This document shows positions 1-13,030 of a stretch of 64,000 bases of DNA, one piece after another. Source of the DNA: Eulemur rufifrons (lineage: Eukaryota; Chordata; Mammalia; Primates; Lemuridae). The stretch spans positions 218,582,843 through 218,646,842 of the forward strand of contig NC_090989.1 in the NCBI RefSeq assembly GCF_041146395.1, given 5' to 3'. The notes beneath the pieces were generated by a model, which saw only the letters and a list, made by a program, of their open reading frames with translations, had not been told where the DNA came from and searched no databases. The position numbers and the translations under genes were made by a program. How positions within the stretch are numbered: the first letter of the stretch is position 1; every line of letters begins with the position of its first letter.

Positions 1-59
1 GGCTCTGTACCAGATATTGAGGATCCAACAGTAGGTAGGACACCTGCAGCTTCAAGGTG

Positions 60-168
60 TCCTTTATTAAAAGGATTTGGTCTGTAAAATTTGGATTCAG
101 TCAAAAGATCGCACTCAAGGATCCAGAATGCCACATGTGGCCCAAGGCCACAGGTTCCCCACCCCACT
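60..168. mobile_element. hAT (Charlie-like) DNA transposon remnant
   Basis: The stretch has an AT palindrome around 60-78 and ends at about 165-168 in the words 'ggccacaggttccccacccc'. That is the wording of a Charlie-group hAT inverted terminal repeat, preceded by 'ccacatgtggccc', as in several mammalian non-autonomous hAT families. Only this half is clear; the other terminus would lie left of the window or has decayed. No transposase coding remains. The subfamily name is not certain from reading alone. Confidence 0.5.
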
Positions 169-370
169 CACAAGACTATTGTGAGTCTTTGAGCACTCAG
201 AGAAACTTGCTAAGAAGTTGAATGCTTTCACTTCAAAGTTGTCAACTTTTCCCTTGGTCCCTTAACAAACAACTATACAGCTCTATTTTGAGATAAGTGA
301 AAACACCTAATGTTTGCTGTTGCATATGCTGTATAATGTTTTTTCTCTCTATGTCTAAAAATGTGTTTGC

Positions 371-489
371 AGGCCAAGTGCATACCTATAGATTCAGCTA
401 CTTGGTAGACTAAGGCAGGAGGATTGCGTGAGCCCAGGAGTTTGAGGCCAGCCTGGACAAAATAGCAAGATCCTTGTCTCAAAAAAATA
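371..489 (+). mobile_element. Alu / 7SL-derived SINE fragment
   Basis: About 120 bp read as a decayed Alu arm: 'cagctacttggtagactaaggcaggaggattgcgtgagcccaggagtttgaggccagcctgg' in outline, followed by a short A-rich end. It is monomer-sized, so it is either a free 7SL-type monomer or one arm of a broken dimer. The A and B boxes are too degraded for transcription to be expected. Confidence 0.8.
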
Positions 490-2734
490 TGTATAAACTG
501 AAGTGTATATTTCCCTTATAATTTCATTAATGCTTTATCTTCATGTATGTTTGATTTTTTAAGTTTCAATGGGCAGCAGATCCTATGTAATCACCTACTT
601 AGCAAGCGATCAATATGTAATAGCATTAAAAAGACAGGAAGGGATATCTAAAATATTGTATGGGGTTGGAGATGGCTTCTCTTAACAGAAGCTTTTTGGA
701 GGGAGCGGCATTTTAGCTTGACCTTGAAAGAATCGATAACATTCTAAGCATAACTCAGGTCACATCTAAATGAAGAAATTTTGCACACATCATGTCCTTA
801 AAATAAAGGGCTTTATATAGTAAAACAAAATTGAGTAGCATTCGTCATACTTGCACTTGTGTTTACCTATAAATGAACTCTAAAAATCTGCCATGCAATG
901 TTGACTGCTGAGGCTAGGAGCTAATAATCATACATTCAGCTGGGTCGAGTTCTCTGTTTTTGATCTGAATAAACTGAAGGAATACAATAATTTTCTCTAA
1001 GCCTGTTGTGTGAAGTATCTTACTGCTCAGTGATAATGTGGTGGCCTTTAAGGTCGTGGCTGCAATCACTTAACCCCGTCACTCTTTTACTCAATGTTGC
1101 CCAGAAAGCAGCAGTTCAAACAATCAGTGTCTAGATTTTCCCTTTTCAAGATTTGAGACTGATTGTACCTTTACTCTGAAGAAATGTTTGTAGCTGTTAA
1201 TTCGATAAAAGACAAACTCAAATTTTGTGTAAAGAATTATGCAAAATGATTGAAAGGAGTTTTAATGGTTAGAGCTGGAAGGTAACTATACAGTATTTTT
1301 TGAGAAGATGAATGCTCTTCTTATTAGCTTACTAGTTAACGTTACCTGGCATTTGAATTCTTCCTTGTGCAGAACACAAACATGTTTTAGTAGGAGTTCT
1401 ACAAATTTATTTCCCTAAACTCTTTAGTTTCTTCTTATATATCATTTATATTTATAGACTATCCTCTTTTGTCTATCCAAGGCTATAATGCAGTTTATAG
1501 CTATTTGAAAAACCGGAGCTGCTCTTACGATTCTCAACATACTAGATACAAAAAAGAAACATGTTAGAGAAAATTCAGGAACCTAGAGGGAGAAAAGGAT
1601 TGGAAGATTTGACAATAGGTGAATTCACCTGAAGGGCTGACCACCTCCCAATTGAACAGCTTAATTACCAAGTGTGCATGTAGCTGGGCTTCCGGAGTTT
1701 CTGATAAAGTTGATGAGAAATGATTATCCTTAGCTTAGCTGTAGTACAAAAGTCTATTAGATATCAGATGCAAAACATGAAAATCCTTTGAATCCACCAT
1801 TTTTTTCTCACTTGACATATAATTTGCTTGAGTCTTTTTTTTTTTTTTAATTAGACTTCTACTCCAAGAAAAGTTTCTTCTTGGAAAACATTTTTGGTAA
1901 CAGTTTTTGTCTCTTCGGGAAGAGGTAATGTGATGGTTTTTTTTTTTTTATTCAATCAGTCACTTAAAAATAGAAGGTGAATGTCTGTTTTCTTAACAGA
2001 AATCTGTTTAAAGCAACTTTGAAGACATATCTATCAAGATTGGATATACAATTATGGTATTGTAAATGCTTACTATATATTGTTACAATGGTTTGTTTCT
2101 GTCTTTTAAAGATAATTTCATTGGAATCTACTTAGAGATAATTTAAAAACAGACACATTTAGAAAATATTCCATTGTAGTTATTAAGAAGTATGTTATTT
2201 ACAATGCACAAAATAAATCAGGGATCTTGAAATATGATGAAATATTTTTTGGGGGTTGTTTTATTCAAACTGTTATTTAAATGTCTTTAGTCCAAAGAAA
2301 GAACTAGGAAGCTAATCCCTCTGAGACTATATTGAACATCTGAGGCTTGTGGAATGCCAAGGACCTAATTAAGGTAAAAAAAAATGAAATTTATGTGTCT
2401 AACACTCGTGTTTATTGCTCTTCTATTATTAAAAATATTTCTGTTAACAGCTGGATTCTGCTTACCTGACCTCTGACTGGAAGGGTTATAGCCGTGTGTA
2501 AGTGAGCCCCTGCATGGAACAGAGTGTGAAAGAAAATGCACAAAGATTTCTCCAAATTACTTGAATATAATTTCTCCTTATTTGAAAGAGGAAGAAGAGA
2601 AACTTCTCCATATTAAGTCTGAAATAACAGAGTTCTGTCTTACCTCTAAATAATATAGTTTTAAAATATAGTAATAATAATGTTAATAGCTACCCACTTT
2701 TCATGTCCCGGAAAATGGGTTCTTTACTTATTTT
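490..2734. other. Unique intergenic sequence
   Basis: AT-rich DNA with several short T-runs (near 1837 and 1938). I recognise no repeat family, coding exon or RNA gene. Confidence 0.5.
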
Positions 2735-2895
2735 ATTTGTAATTATTAAAAAAAAAATCCTCAACTCTGAGGTAGGCATTTTTGTGCATTTTTTAGCAAC
2801 GTGGAAACTGAGGCTAAGAGAGTTTAAATAACTTGTACAAAATCACACTATGCTGAGTAGTAAAGAGTTAAATCCGAAGCCCATGCCCTGCCCAC
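2735..2895 (-). mobile_element. MIR SINE fragment
   Basis: The words 'gtggaaactgaggctaagagag', 'aataacttgtacaaaatcacac' and 'gagttaaatccgaagcccatgcc' follow the reverse complement of the MIR core and tRNA-like part in order. This is an ancient mammalian SINE with no function visible here. Confidence 0.75.
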
Positions 2896-3594
2896 CAATT
2901 CCTGTTGCCTCTCCTGTTGCAGCCTTTGTGAACTCTTTCCACTTTCTCAAACTAGAGCCTATGCACATCTATGGCTTCATTGTCCAACTGCTGACGAAAT
3001 AGCTTTCAGATGGGAAGGACAGCAAAGCGGCCACACCGCCAGGTCGGCTCTGGTTGCCCTCCGTGTAGGTTTCAGGTGATAGATGGAAGGGTTGGAATGG
3101 TTGGACTCCTAGAAACCTGGGCCCCCCTGCTGATCTGCAGCTTCCCCCTGTTTCAGGTCATTTACATTCACGAAGCACTTCAGGACTCATTTCAGCAAAT
3201 TGGCAAGGACCTAGTGTGGGCATCTCCTTGGTATGCAGGCACAATGAAGCCCCTGGAAGATTGCTGGTGCCCCAGGTAGGAAGCTGACCCAAGTGAGTTC
3301 CTTGACTCTTGAGAAATGAGCTCAGTGATAAGAAGAGAGAGTGTTCTGAGACTTGAAACAGTGGAAGGAGAAAGTGAGTAAAATTGGATTTAAATGGAAA
3401 TCTGATGTTCATTTGAATTTGTTCCAGTTATGCTTGGAATGCCTGATGCATTTGAATTTTCAAGTTTAGAACAGTATTATGTGAAAATGCCTCGATAATT
3501 CCAGAAAAGAATATGTCTAAGGGGAATGAAGAAGTAAAGGTGTCTTTTATTACTTTCAGCTTTTCCTTAAATCCATTTAATTATGACACTAGCT
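2896..3594. other. Unique intergenic sequence
   Basis: A short open frame lies at 3010-3279, but it has no domain, no flanking splice structure I can defend, and an antisense frame of similar length. Nothing else is recognised. Confidence 0.45.
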
Positions 3595-3780
3595 TATATC
3601 TGTAATAGCTTTTCAGGGCACTTTGTGATATAGAACTTTATTTTATTCTCAATAGATATTTGTTATAGGCAACACAACTATATTGTATTTTCTTCTTCTT
3701 GTTGATAAGAAAACTGAGGGGAAGAAAGATTATATAAATCTATTATTGGGATTATTATTGGTAGTGAGTCAAACAATAAA
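3595..3780 (-). mobile_element. Possible MIR fragment
   Basis: Decayed antisense-MIR wording: 'ttgataagaaaactgaggggaagaaag', then 'ggtagtgagtcaaac'. The match is patchy and the boundaries are guesses. Confidence 0.4.
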
Positions 3781-3801
3781 GTTGATTAAATTTCAAAAGG
3801 C

Positions 3802-3827
3802 GTGTGTGTGTGTGTGTGTGTGTGTGT
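3802..3827. repeat. (GT)n microsatellite
   Basis: An uninterrupted GT dinucleotide run of about 13 units runs into TATACATACACATA. Confidence 0.95.
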
Positions 3828-3830
3828 ATA

Positions 3831-4539
3831 CATACACATATTTATGTGCTTTAAGTACGTAAATGTACATCCTGACATGGGCTAAGGCATTTTGTTTGCA
3901 TATATTTTTGATGATTGAAGTTCCTTATGACTTTTTTTTTTTTACATAAATCACACCCATATCAAATCATCCATAATTTCTAGGGGTTTTTTTTTTTTTT
4001 TGGAGGGGGAGGGTCTAAGTACTTAAAAACACTTTTTAAAGCAATGGGTGCAGCCTGTTTCTATATTTTTATAGTTATTTTTCAAATATTTTATTGTGAT
4101 CAAATTTCACTTTTTTTAGCAAGTTGCCTTTACTGGTTCTTACTAAAACATTCAATGGCATTTTCATAGTGATACAACTCTATTCTCAGATCCATAGTTT
4201 AGTGTTTTACTAATGTTTAATCAAGTTGTACAATTATAATATGACAAGTGCAACTGACATAAACAGTTGGGAACAAACACAACTGATTCTTCTTAAACAT
4301 ATAACAGAACTAGTGGGAGTAGAAATGTGTGGAGGTATATACTTGCAAGTAGTCAGCTAACCATGAACATTCAATGTGCCAGAGAATGTGGATGATTTTT
4401 AAAGATGGAAAAACAATTTATTAGTTAAGGGAACGTCTATTTTTGATTACAATTAGTTAGGCTGAGACAAGAACACTTTCGTCTCAGTAATCTTGAATGC
4501 AGATAAAGGTTTAGCTAGAGTCTATTCATCAGAATGTCC
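3831..4539. other. Unique intergenic sequence
   Basis: AT-rich, with T-runs near 3931 and 3987. No repeat family or gene recognised. Confidence 0.45.
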
Positions 4540-5260
4540 CTTTATTCAACTAATATTTGTTAAGTACTAATTATGTGTCATATCCACAATTCTAGCAGCT
4601 GGCAATACAACATGAACAAAGCAGATAGAAATCTCTACTGTTATGAAAGTTAGAGTCCACAGTTGGGGGAGAGAGGCATTAAATTAGATATGTAATAAGA
4701 TGGTGAAAAGTCTGTGGAAAAGATAAAGTGGCATTTGAGAAAGGGACTGCAATTTGAAGGCCTCGCTGAGAAGCTGATATTTCTGTAAAGGAAAGGGGTG
4801 AGAGCGAATATACTTTAATGGCTTTAACACAAATAAAATGCAATGTGGTTCAAAGGACACAGTTTTTATTTAGCTGTGTATGGAGATAGGAGGACCGGCT
4901 AATCAGCCAGTACAACAGGTGGGAGAGGAGAAAAACAAGACATCTCACCAGAAAATTGATGAGGGGGGAGGGTTGGAGTAGAATTGCAAATAGAATCTTC
5001 TAGTCTGTTTCTAGGACTTTGGCTTTTACTCTGAGTAAAAGACGAAGACATCGGAAGATTTTGAGTAAATGGGAGACATGATTGGACAGATGATGGAATC
5101 ACTCTGTGTGCTAAGACGAGAATGGATTAAAGAAGGCTGAGAGTGCAAACGGGCAGACCAGTAGCAAGCTCCAGGTGAGAGGCCATGGTGAAGTCTGCAA
5201 TTTCAAGCAACAGAATTAACAGTGGAGAGGGAGAATTATTTCTATTCCTTAAAATTCTTA
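4540..5260 (-). mobile_element. L2 LINE 3' region, decayed
   Basis: Reads as the reverse complement of the L2 3' end. It starts with 'aactaatatttgttaagtac', passes 'gcagctggcaatacaacatgaacaaagcagat', and later reaches 'ggacttggcttttactctgag' and 'gaagattttgagtaaatgggagacatgattgga' wording in the consensus order. The coding frame is destroyed. Confidence 0.7.
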
Positions 5261-5464
5261 GGACATGGTAGGAGACATGAAGCCAGAAAAATGAGAAAAA
5301 ATCAAATACAAAATGCGTATCTATTTTATTAATATAACATGCAATACTATTTTATTAATATTTAAACATAGAAGGCATATAGAAGATATATGCATGGATT
5401 ATGGATGCTTTAAAAGGTTCTTATTTTTACTCCACTGCATTTTAAAAAGATTTCTATACAATGA

Positions 5465-5860
5465 ACATTAGCTCATTTATTTTTGTTCCATCAACATATT
5501 TTTTGAGCAGGGACTATCTTTAAAATTCTGCTCTTGGCTTTGAAAAAGATTGAAAAATGAGTGAGACAAAATTCTTATAATTAATCTTCACAATTTTATA
5601 GGTAGAGAGAAAAATATAACAGTGCATATACCAATATAACAAAAAAAATTATACCGGTGCAACTAGAGAAGTGCAAAATATTATAAGAGGTTAAGAGGAA
5701 ACAAATATTTAACTGTCGGTGGTATTTGAATTGGGTTGTGAAATACCAGGGAGGTGTTTTGACAGTTTGTGGAATAGAATTCTCAGCTGAGGGAACAGAA
5801 TTAGCAGAGTTATAGAGGCAGGGATGCGTAAATCATGTTTGAGAAAATAAGTTACCAAGT
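5465..5860 (-). mobile_element. Possible L2 LINE fragment
   Basis: Weak antisense-L2 order: 'ccatcaacatattttttgagc', 'gaatagaattctcagctgagggaacag', 'agagttatagaggcaggga'. It may be a separate, more decayed copy next to the one at 4540-5260. Confidence 0.45.
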
Positions 5861-8728
5861 ATGGCTAAATTGTAGAAGTATATAAGTTTAGTATAAGGAA
5901 GTATATACACGCAAGTATAGTATGGTATAAGGAAGTATGGAAGTATAGTAGAATATATGTGCTACATTTATATATGACACACATTTGCATGAAATATATT
6001 TAACCTTTATAGATTTATATTTGTATATTAGCTAAAATCTACATTTCAGTTATTTGGATTATTAATTTTAGACTTGTGCCCCCAAATTGCTATTTATCAA
6101 AAAGAAAAAAGGTAACTTTATGAGTCTCTTCCCTTCCAGTGATTTTTCCTGATTTATTTTGAATTCCACAAATACAAATAAATATACTGGAAATATCTAT
6201 TTGCGTATTGAAAATTTTACTCTAGTCCCTTATATACTGAATTTCTTGTAGGAAGCAGCCAGAATCTGGTTCATTATATGTGAAGTTTATTTGGAAGATT
6301 GAAAAGAATTGTTGCCCTACAGAAGAACTTGGTAGTGACGTCTGCAGAGAGGTGCTGGGCATCGTGTTTAAATTCCTTGTGACTTAGGGCTATGGAATCC
6401 AGCCAAAACAGCGTCACGGCTGCCCTTAGTCACATTGCTGCAGTTTGTAAGTTTGCATTAGTCAACAGCACTTGGAGGGTCTGATTACTTACTTGTGAAC
6501 ATTTGCTCTTGGCTGTAAACTGGTAAGTAAACAAAGGCTCTGCATGAGAGAGCAATGACATTTTGGTAATTCTAGGGGAAAAAAAAAGTCAATTTGAGCA
6601 CTTGATTATAAAGAGAGGAAACCAAGATGTTAACATTTTGCAGTCATTTGTCCCCTCCCCCCCATTTGTAACTGACAGATTGGATTTAACACATGGAAAC
6701 TGGAAGACTACTTGTCTTTAAAAATGGTCTAATTACATTTGGAACTTAAGGGAAATAGAAGATTCCAGGATATTTTTGTTTTGAATTTGAAATTGGGGAC
6801 AGCGCATGCACAGTTGTTTGTTTTCACACTTTATGGGAATGAATCACACCATGTCGACCGTGAGATTTAATTATGTATTTAGCAGAGAAGCTGGAGATGT
6901 GCCAATGCAATAGTTAAGCTGCTGGAATAGACTGGGCACAGCCCCTTCCAGCTTCTAGACACTGCAGACCTTTCCTAATAGCACATTTAACATAGGAGAT
7001 GGAATGGTGTTGATGAGATGCATCAAGTCTCAGCGGAATGCTTCTGCAAGGAAACAAAATGCTGATGTCAAAAGAAGGACATTTTTATAACAGTGAGCAA
7101 AGCCACTGAACCTCTGGGCATAGGGTCTAACTTTAATTGAAGCAATTCGAGCAAAACATGTCATCTCTGCTTGTTCCCATTGTTCATTTCATCTACAGCC
7201 TGGTGCATGAACTCTCCACCCTAAACCTTCATACATACACAGAACTTGTTGCAATATTTGGAGCCTGGGGACCAATGAGTAAAATGAAACTTACTTTTTT
7301 TTTAATTTAAAAATTTACTATTAATCTAATGAGTCTTCTCTAATACTCAATTCAAAACTGTAATGGCTAAGAAAATTCTTGAATTAATGTATGTTCAAAG
7401 ATTTTGTTCTGACAACAGTTAACTAAACAGGGTAAGTTATTTATGAAGGATTCATGGGGTTACTGAAATAAACTAAAAGGGAATAGGCAAGTCCGATATG
7501 ATTTTTCCATAAAATATATTTCCTTCTTAGATGTGTCTGATCCAATGATTTTCATTCTAAGGCTCTTGGAAGTAGCTAGGATAAACCCAGAGTTGCTCTT
7601 TTTTTCCCTTAAGATATCAAAAGCCTAATAGAAGTCATACATTTGCTAGCATAAGAGAGCTGTAAGGCTAATTAAATATTTTTTTTCTTGTTTGCTATAA
7701 TTGTATCACCCTGGACTTTGGATAATAATTTAGAGTTTCATTGTTCATAAAGGAAAGTAACAAAAACCAAACCTTTGATGGTAAAAAAGCTGGAATCTAA
7801 AGATATAACCTCTAACACTTATATTTTCTTATCCTTTCTGTCTATATTTTTCTTTGTCCCTAAATGGGATAGGAATTCTACACAAAGGGAACAGAATGAC
7901 TTTGGACCTAAAATAGGAAGTAAGGAATACTCATGCCTTCTGATTTATAATAAATTCTATTTGGAAACAATGTTTGATCTTTTGATCCTTGGTCTCTCTG
8001 TCTATAGATATTGAATTCATTCTCCTAGAGTCTAGGTAAGTATTTGTTAGGGTTGTTTGAATTTGGTTTTAGTGAATCTTCTGATAGACAATGATACAGA
8101 CATATCTTTTCATAAGACTACCAATGAAACATATGCATTAGATCTCTTCCAGTGAAGAGTGGAATTTCTGATGATTGGGAATGATGCTTTCCTTGTATTG
8201 ATGATGCTATAGGGGCACCTTCAAAGGGTGCAATTGGCCAATTTGCTGAAGCAGGACTGTTGATCGATTGGTTCAATTATGTCAGTAAAGCCTCTGCTCA
8301 CACTGGATTATGAAAGTGTAATTGAAAGTTGAGTCCCTGAAAATAAAGTTTCTTTTAAAAAAGAGAAGGAACTAAGAAAGTCAGTCACTACCACTGATAC
8401 GAGTTGTGCTTCTGGGGTTGGCAGGCAGGGCAGCAGCCCTCAGCTGTGACAACCCTTCAAAGGAGCCCTTGCCTCAGCTGAAGAAAGCTGATGTGTCCAA
8501 AGTCATGGTCGTATCCAGGAGTGGGTATGGGTGGGAACAAGAAGTGAGGACTTGAAAAAGCCTGGCCACTCACCTTAACTTGGGACAGCTCCAAAATTAA
8601 TTCCATTTTCAGAACTTCCTCAAATTTGGCTAAGGCTCTCATGGAGACCACATCACAGATAGCTTCTTCCTCTGCTCAGTGCTATCTCTTGTCTTTCCCT
8701 TCCATAGGTGTTTACCAGCAGCTTTTAT
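5861..8728. other. Unique intergenic sequence
   Basis: No repeat family or exon recognised. The part from about 6240 to 7250 is less AT-rich and free of recognisable repeats. It includes an NRF1-half-like 'gcgcatgcac' near 6801, and could be a conserved noncoding element. That is only a possibility. Confidence 0.4.
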
Positions 8729-8757
8729 GTCCCAGGCTGTCCCAGGCTGTCCCAGGT
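8729..8757. repeat. 10-bp tandem repeat, three copies
   Basis: The unit gtcccaggct occurs at 8729, 8739 and 8749; the last copy is incomplete. Confidence 0.85.
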
Positions 8758-10769
8758 CTGGTAGCTGGCCTGGGAGGACCACTAGGTCCTTATACCAAGG
8801 CTGGATTTTTCTGACTATAACTAACCATATATCCTAAATCAACCTCTGCATTAATACTAATAAAAAAAACTCCTGAAACATTTATGTATTCCTTTTTTAC
8901 TACCCTGAAGAACATCCTCGTCTCCCCACCAAAATTGTTTATTCAGATCCAAAGCATGTGAGATGATTTTAACCGAACTTAAGCCAAGATCCATACCTAA
9001 TGACATCATTATGATCCTTCGGGCTAAGCGGCATACTTTGAGTAACTGAATTCACACATCAGTAATGTTATACACCTTATTCTGTTTTCTAGAAAATGTT
9101 TCTTTGGATCCCAGATGTTGAAAACGTCATCCTGTAAGGAGCTTGGAAATGTTTTGTCATTTCTGTTATGTGTGAAGGACAATATTGAAAATATTTTGCT
9201 AAATTTGTTATTTTCTGTTTTGCTTCAAAATTTCTATCATTTGTAAGCTCACATTGGTTTTTCTGTGTGTGTTTTGGTGTCGCTAATTAAACCTGTTATT
9301 GTGGTTCTGTTTTGACACTCTTCATGTCAATTTTCAGGAAACACCTGTCTAAAGAACAACGTAGCGCTCATCCTACAGGAGTGATCCAGCCATCTCTGCC
9401 AGGCATAGTGGAGTTCTAGCATCTGTGTGTTCAGGCCAAATGGTGCCTGATCCAGTTTGATTTAATTACTTATCATTCACATTGGAGTGAATTCACAAAA
9501 TACAGATATGTTCATAAAGAGACCATTTCTGCCAAATCCCAAACAATTTCTACATGTTCCTAGAATGTGTAAATATTAATTATTGAGTCATAATTTCCAA
9601 TTCTCCCATTATATCTTCAGCTCATTAATGCAGAACCTGGTAGACCATGATTCTAGCTAATAAGTGATGTCTGCATAATGTGAAAAAACCCATCAAACTC
9701 TTTGGATGTCTTTTCCTAGTTGGCTAAGATTGGTAAATACTGAAAAAATGAGTTTTTATCTCTGGAAACGATTCACCTTTACGCGTGCTTTTTAAATATA
9801 TTTTGGCAGTTATACACAAATGTTCACCTTCAAATTCAACTATAGTAATGATTGGTAGCTGGAGTGACTCCTATATCTACATGCTTAAGTGTCCACATGA
9901 TGTTGTCTCTTTATTTTTCACGAAGTGAAACAAAAGCCAACATCTGAGGACTTCTTCTGCTGTGATGATGGGAAGCTTGACTTCTTTCTTTCTTTATTGG
10001 GGTTTCTCTCTCCTCCCTGGGGCCATGGATCTGGGGCCTTTTGCAGAGATTACATTAGAAGGAAGGGTCCCTGGTAGTCCTGATAGTTATTTGTCTACAT
10101 AGGTGACTGCTGTGTTGTTCCTTGGTCCTACCCACATGGCGTCTTCAATCCTGATACTTTTTTGCTTCTTCTCTGCCATATTTGCAACCTGGAGCTCTCT
10201 GAAAGGCTGCTGTGGTCCCACTAATTTGAAGCACCTCTCTCAAATCTTGTCACCTCCTTAAGAGAGCCTCAAATTCTCTTTGTCGTGCAACCCATATACT
10301 TTGCTTCCTCTGAAATCCTTACCTCTATTCCTATTACTTCTAAATTCCTTACCGGTATAAGCATTTAAGGGAGGAGATTCAGAGAGACTTGCACTTTCTA
10401 TATCAAACATCCCTCAAAATACAGAAATCCTATAATTTCTTTGAGATCAGATGGCTTGCTGTAATGACTAACAATAATAAAATACAGTGAGGGGAAAAGG
10501 AAAAAATAGATTTTAATACCCCCTACTACTATTCAAGCACAAATCTTAGCAACTGTTTATTGATAAGCTTTCTTGTTTTGGACAGGTAGACTAGGAGAGG
10601 TCCTAGGTAAAGAAGGGAGGATGCAGAGTGCCCTGCACAGAACTTGTCGCCAGCCAGCAGAGAGAGCATCTGAAGCTCCAGTGCAGGTGTGGCAGGCATG
10701 GGTACCAATGAGCAAAGATGGCTCATCTCAGCAGGAGTCAGATACAAGGATGCTCAACGATGGGGAACC
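8758..10769. other. Unique intergenic sequence
   Basis: No recognisable repeat family, exon or RNA gene. Confidence 0.4.
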
Positions 10770-10915
10770 AAAGGCCTCTTTCCTAAAGCCTAGGTTTAAA
10801 TTATTACCAGTTGTGAGGTCTGGCATGGCACTGAATCTCTCTGTCCTTTAGTTTCCTAATCTTTAAAATGGGCAAGCAATTTTTAAAGTACTTAAAAGAG
10901 TTCCTGACATATACT
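10770..10915 (+). mobile_element. MIR SINE fragment
   Basis: 'gaatctctctgtcctttagtttcctaatctttaaaatggg' matches the MIR core wording (cctcagtttcctcatctgtaaaatggg) with spread substitutions. The flanking tRNA-like part is weak. Confidence 0.7.
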
Positions 10916-12095
10916 ACTGTGACAAAAGTGATTATTTATGACAACTATTGTTGAAGAAAACACTAGTATATTAGATATGTAGGTCACTGTCTCGCATCTC
11001 CTCCCCCTGGAAAGAAGCAAAGAATAATGGGGAGGAGAGATATTGAATTGATAGCGTATTTACCTAGACAGAATGGAATTCAAACTAAAAGGAACTAAAT
11101 TTACTTTGAATTGGTAAGATTAAGTTTCCTGACATCAGAGAAAATAGGTACCTATAAATCCGTTTTTCACAAGTGGGTCAAAGTGTCTGTAAGTTCATAT
11201 CCTGCCATGATAATTAGATAATTCCCTTTTCAAAATAACATGTGGTTATACTGCATCAGACACAAATGCAGGATTTATTGGTGAGAACTAATTGATTCTA
11301 ATTAGCTTGATACCTAATTTGGTTTTATGTTTCTCTCTGCGTTTTACCTCCAAATTGAAGACTCTTTGCCTAAACAGCTTATACAGCATAATCTGTTAAA
11401 CATTTTGGGAAAAAGAAATCTATCATTCCCTTTGAAAGTTATTCATTCCAATCATAAAATGCCACAGGCTTTTTCCTCCCCCACCTCACCCTGCCCCCAT
11501 TCAGAATTCTCGAGGGAAGGAAATGGTAGGGAGATGAAAGTCCTTTAAGACTTCTCCTTTTAAGAAATGAGACTCTCATTTTCCCTAATTTAATTAAAAT
11601 AAACATGACTTGAGAAAGAACATGAAATACCTGCAGGTTTAATTCTAGTTTCTCTCCATCTGTCAGACCCATATTTTTTGAAATGACCTGGCAGCTGTGC
11701 TGCAAAGACACCCTCCACTAATGTTCTCCTTTATACATGCATAAGACTCAAGCTTTAGTAAATATTTTAGTATTTTATTTATATCAGACATAGTCGCCTT
11801 TAAAAAATGCCATTGAAAGCTCTATGTTTTCCTTTGAAGGGTGGCATATTGGCAAGTGAAGTGAGTTTTCTAGCTGTATGATTGACCTTTGAGAAGATTT
11901 GAGAGATTCTTCTGGTTTAGAACTACATATCCAATCGTACCAGGAGAGACACTTTTCAATGATTGAGAGTGGGCTGCTGCTCTGAGGAGAGGTAAGCATG
12001 TACTTTATATGTTTTCAAAACAAAAGGGGTCACAGGTTTGTTAGATAAAGCAATAAGAACTTGATAATGGCACCTGAACACAAAATGATGCTTTA
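10916..12095. other. Unique intergenic sequence
   Basis: No recognisable repeat family or exon. Confidence 0.4.
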
Positions 12096-13030
12096 CTCAA
12101 TCATTCTGTCATCCAACTATTTATTCATCGAGCACCTATTATGCTAGGCACTATTGGAAGAGCAAGGAAGGACACTTTATTTAGATATAGATCTTGCCCT
12201 CAAGTACATTAATACTTGAGATTCCTTTAATGGGATGAAGTAACATGCGTCCCCTGAGAGGAAGAAGCCAGAAGATTACTTCTTAAATAGGGTGAAAGCG
12301 GGGGACCAAAGCCTCTGTGGAAGATTCAACTTTTAAATCTGAGTCTTGAAGAATAGATAGGATTTTATACTGTGTCTGTAGGAGGACAGGCATTTTAGAG
12401 GAAGCAGCAGCATAGGTGGATTCAAAAGAGGCAGGAAGGTACAGTGTGTATGCAGGGAGAGTGAGTGCTGCAAAAGAAATGAAAGGCAGTTAAACGATAA
12501 TATTTATCATAGTTGATATTGGTGTAGCAAGGAACTTTCACATACAACAATGATTCTCAAAACTTTCTGTGGAGTGTACAATAGTCAAGAGGTAGTGTAG
12601 CCAGAGGACAGTTTTAGGGTTAAAATTTCTTTAAAGCCTGCCCTTTTTCTTCCTAATAATTCATACAAAGTTTGGATTTTATTCCATAATAGAAGTACAT
12701 TTGTTTTCATATAAAAATGTCTTAAATTGTTTTCAGGAAGATGCCACAATCTTGTGGCACAGTGAGTGCACCATAGCCCAGGATGTATAAGACCTGAGTT
12801 TGAAAAGCCTGGGCACATATTTGCTCATAAGAGCGCAGAAAATAAGTATAGAAAAGAAGATTAATGCCCAGTGTGGTTGGCCTTCAGTGAGCAGTTCTAA
12901 GCTAAAGTACTTGGAAGGAATTCTTTAGGTAATTGGGGATGATAGAAGGTTTTAAAGCAGGGCAGTCACAAGACCCAAACTTTCTTTGAGTGAGCAGGTT
13001 GACTTGGTAGCAATATTAAAAATAGATTAG
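12096..13030 (-). mobile_element. L2 LINE 3' region split by a younger insertion
   Basis: The left part (12096 to about 12490) reads as reverse-complement L2 3' end: 'caactatttattcatcgagcacctattatgctaggcac', then the 'gagtcttgaagaatag' and 'gaggcaggaaggtacagtgtgt' steps. The right part (about 12855-13030) resumes with 'cccagtgtggttggccttcagtgagc' and 'gaaggttttaaagcagggcagtcaca'. The roughly 360 bp between are not L2. Confidence 0.65.
12540..12820. mobile_element. Possible hAT element inserted in the L2
   Basis: The non-L2 insert begins with 'caatgattctcaaaactttctg' and ends near 'gagtttgaaaagcctg'. These are roughly inverted copies of the 'ttctcaaac' ends of MER-type hAT elements. Flanks on both sides contain cacata, a possible decayed 8-bp duplication. 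The family is not identified. Confidence 0.35.

Noticed and set aside
3010..3279. Possible exon
   Set aside because: Only a short open frame; both strands are open and there is no recognisable protein similarity.
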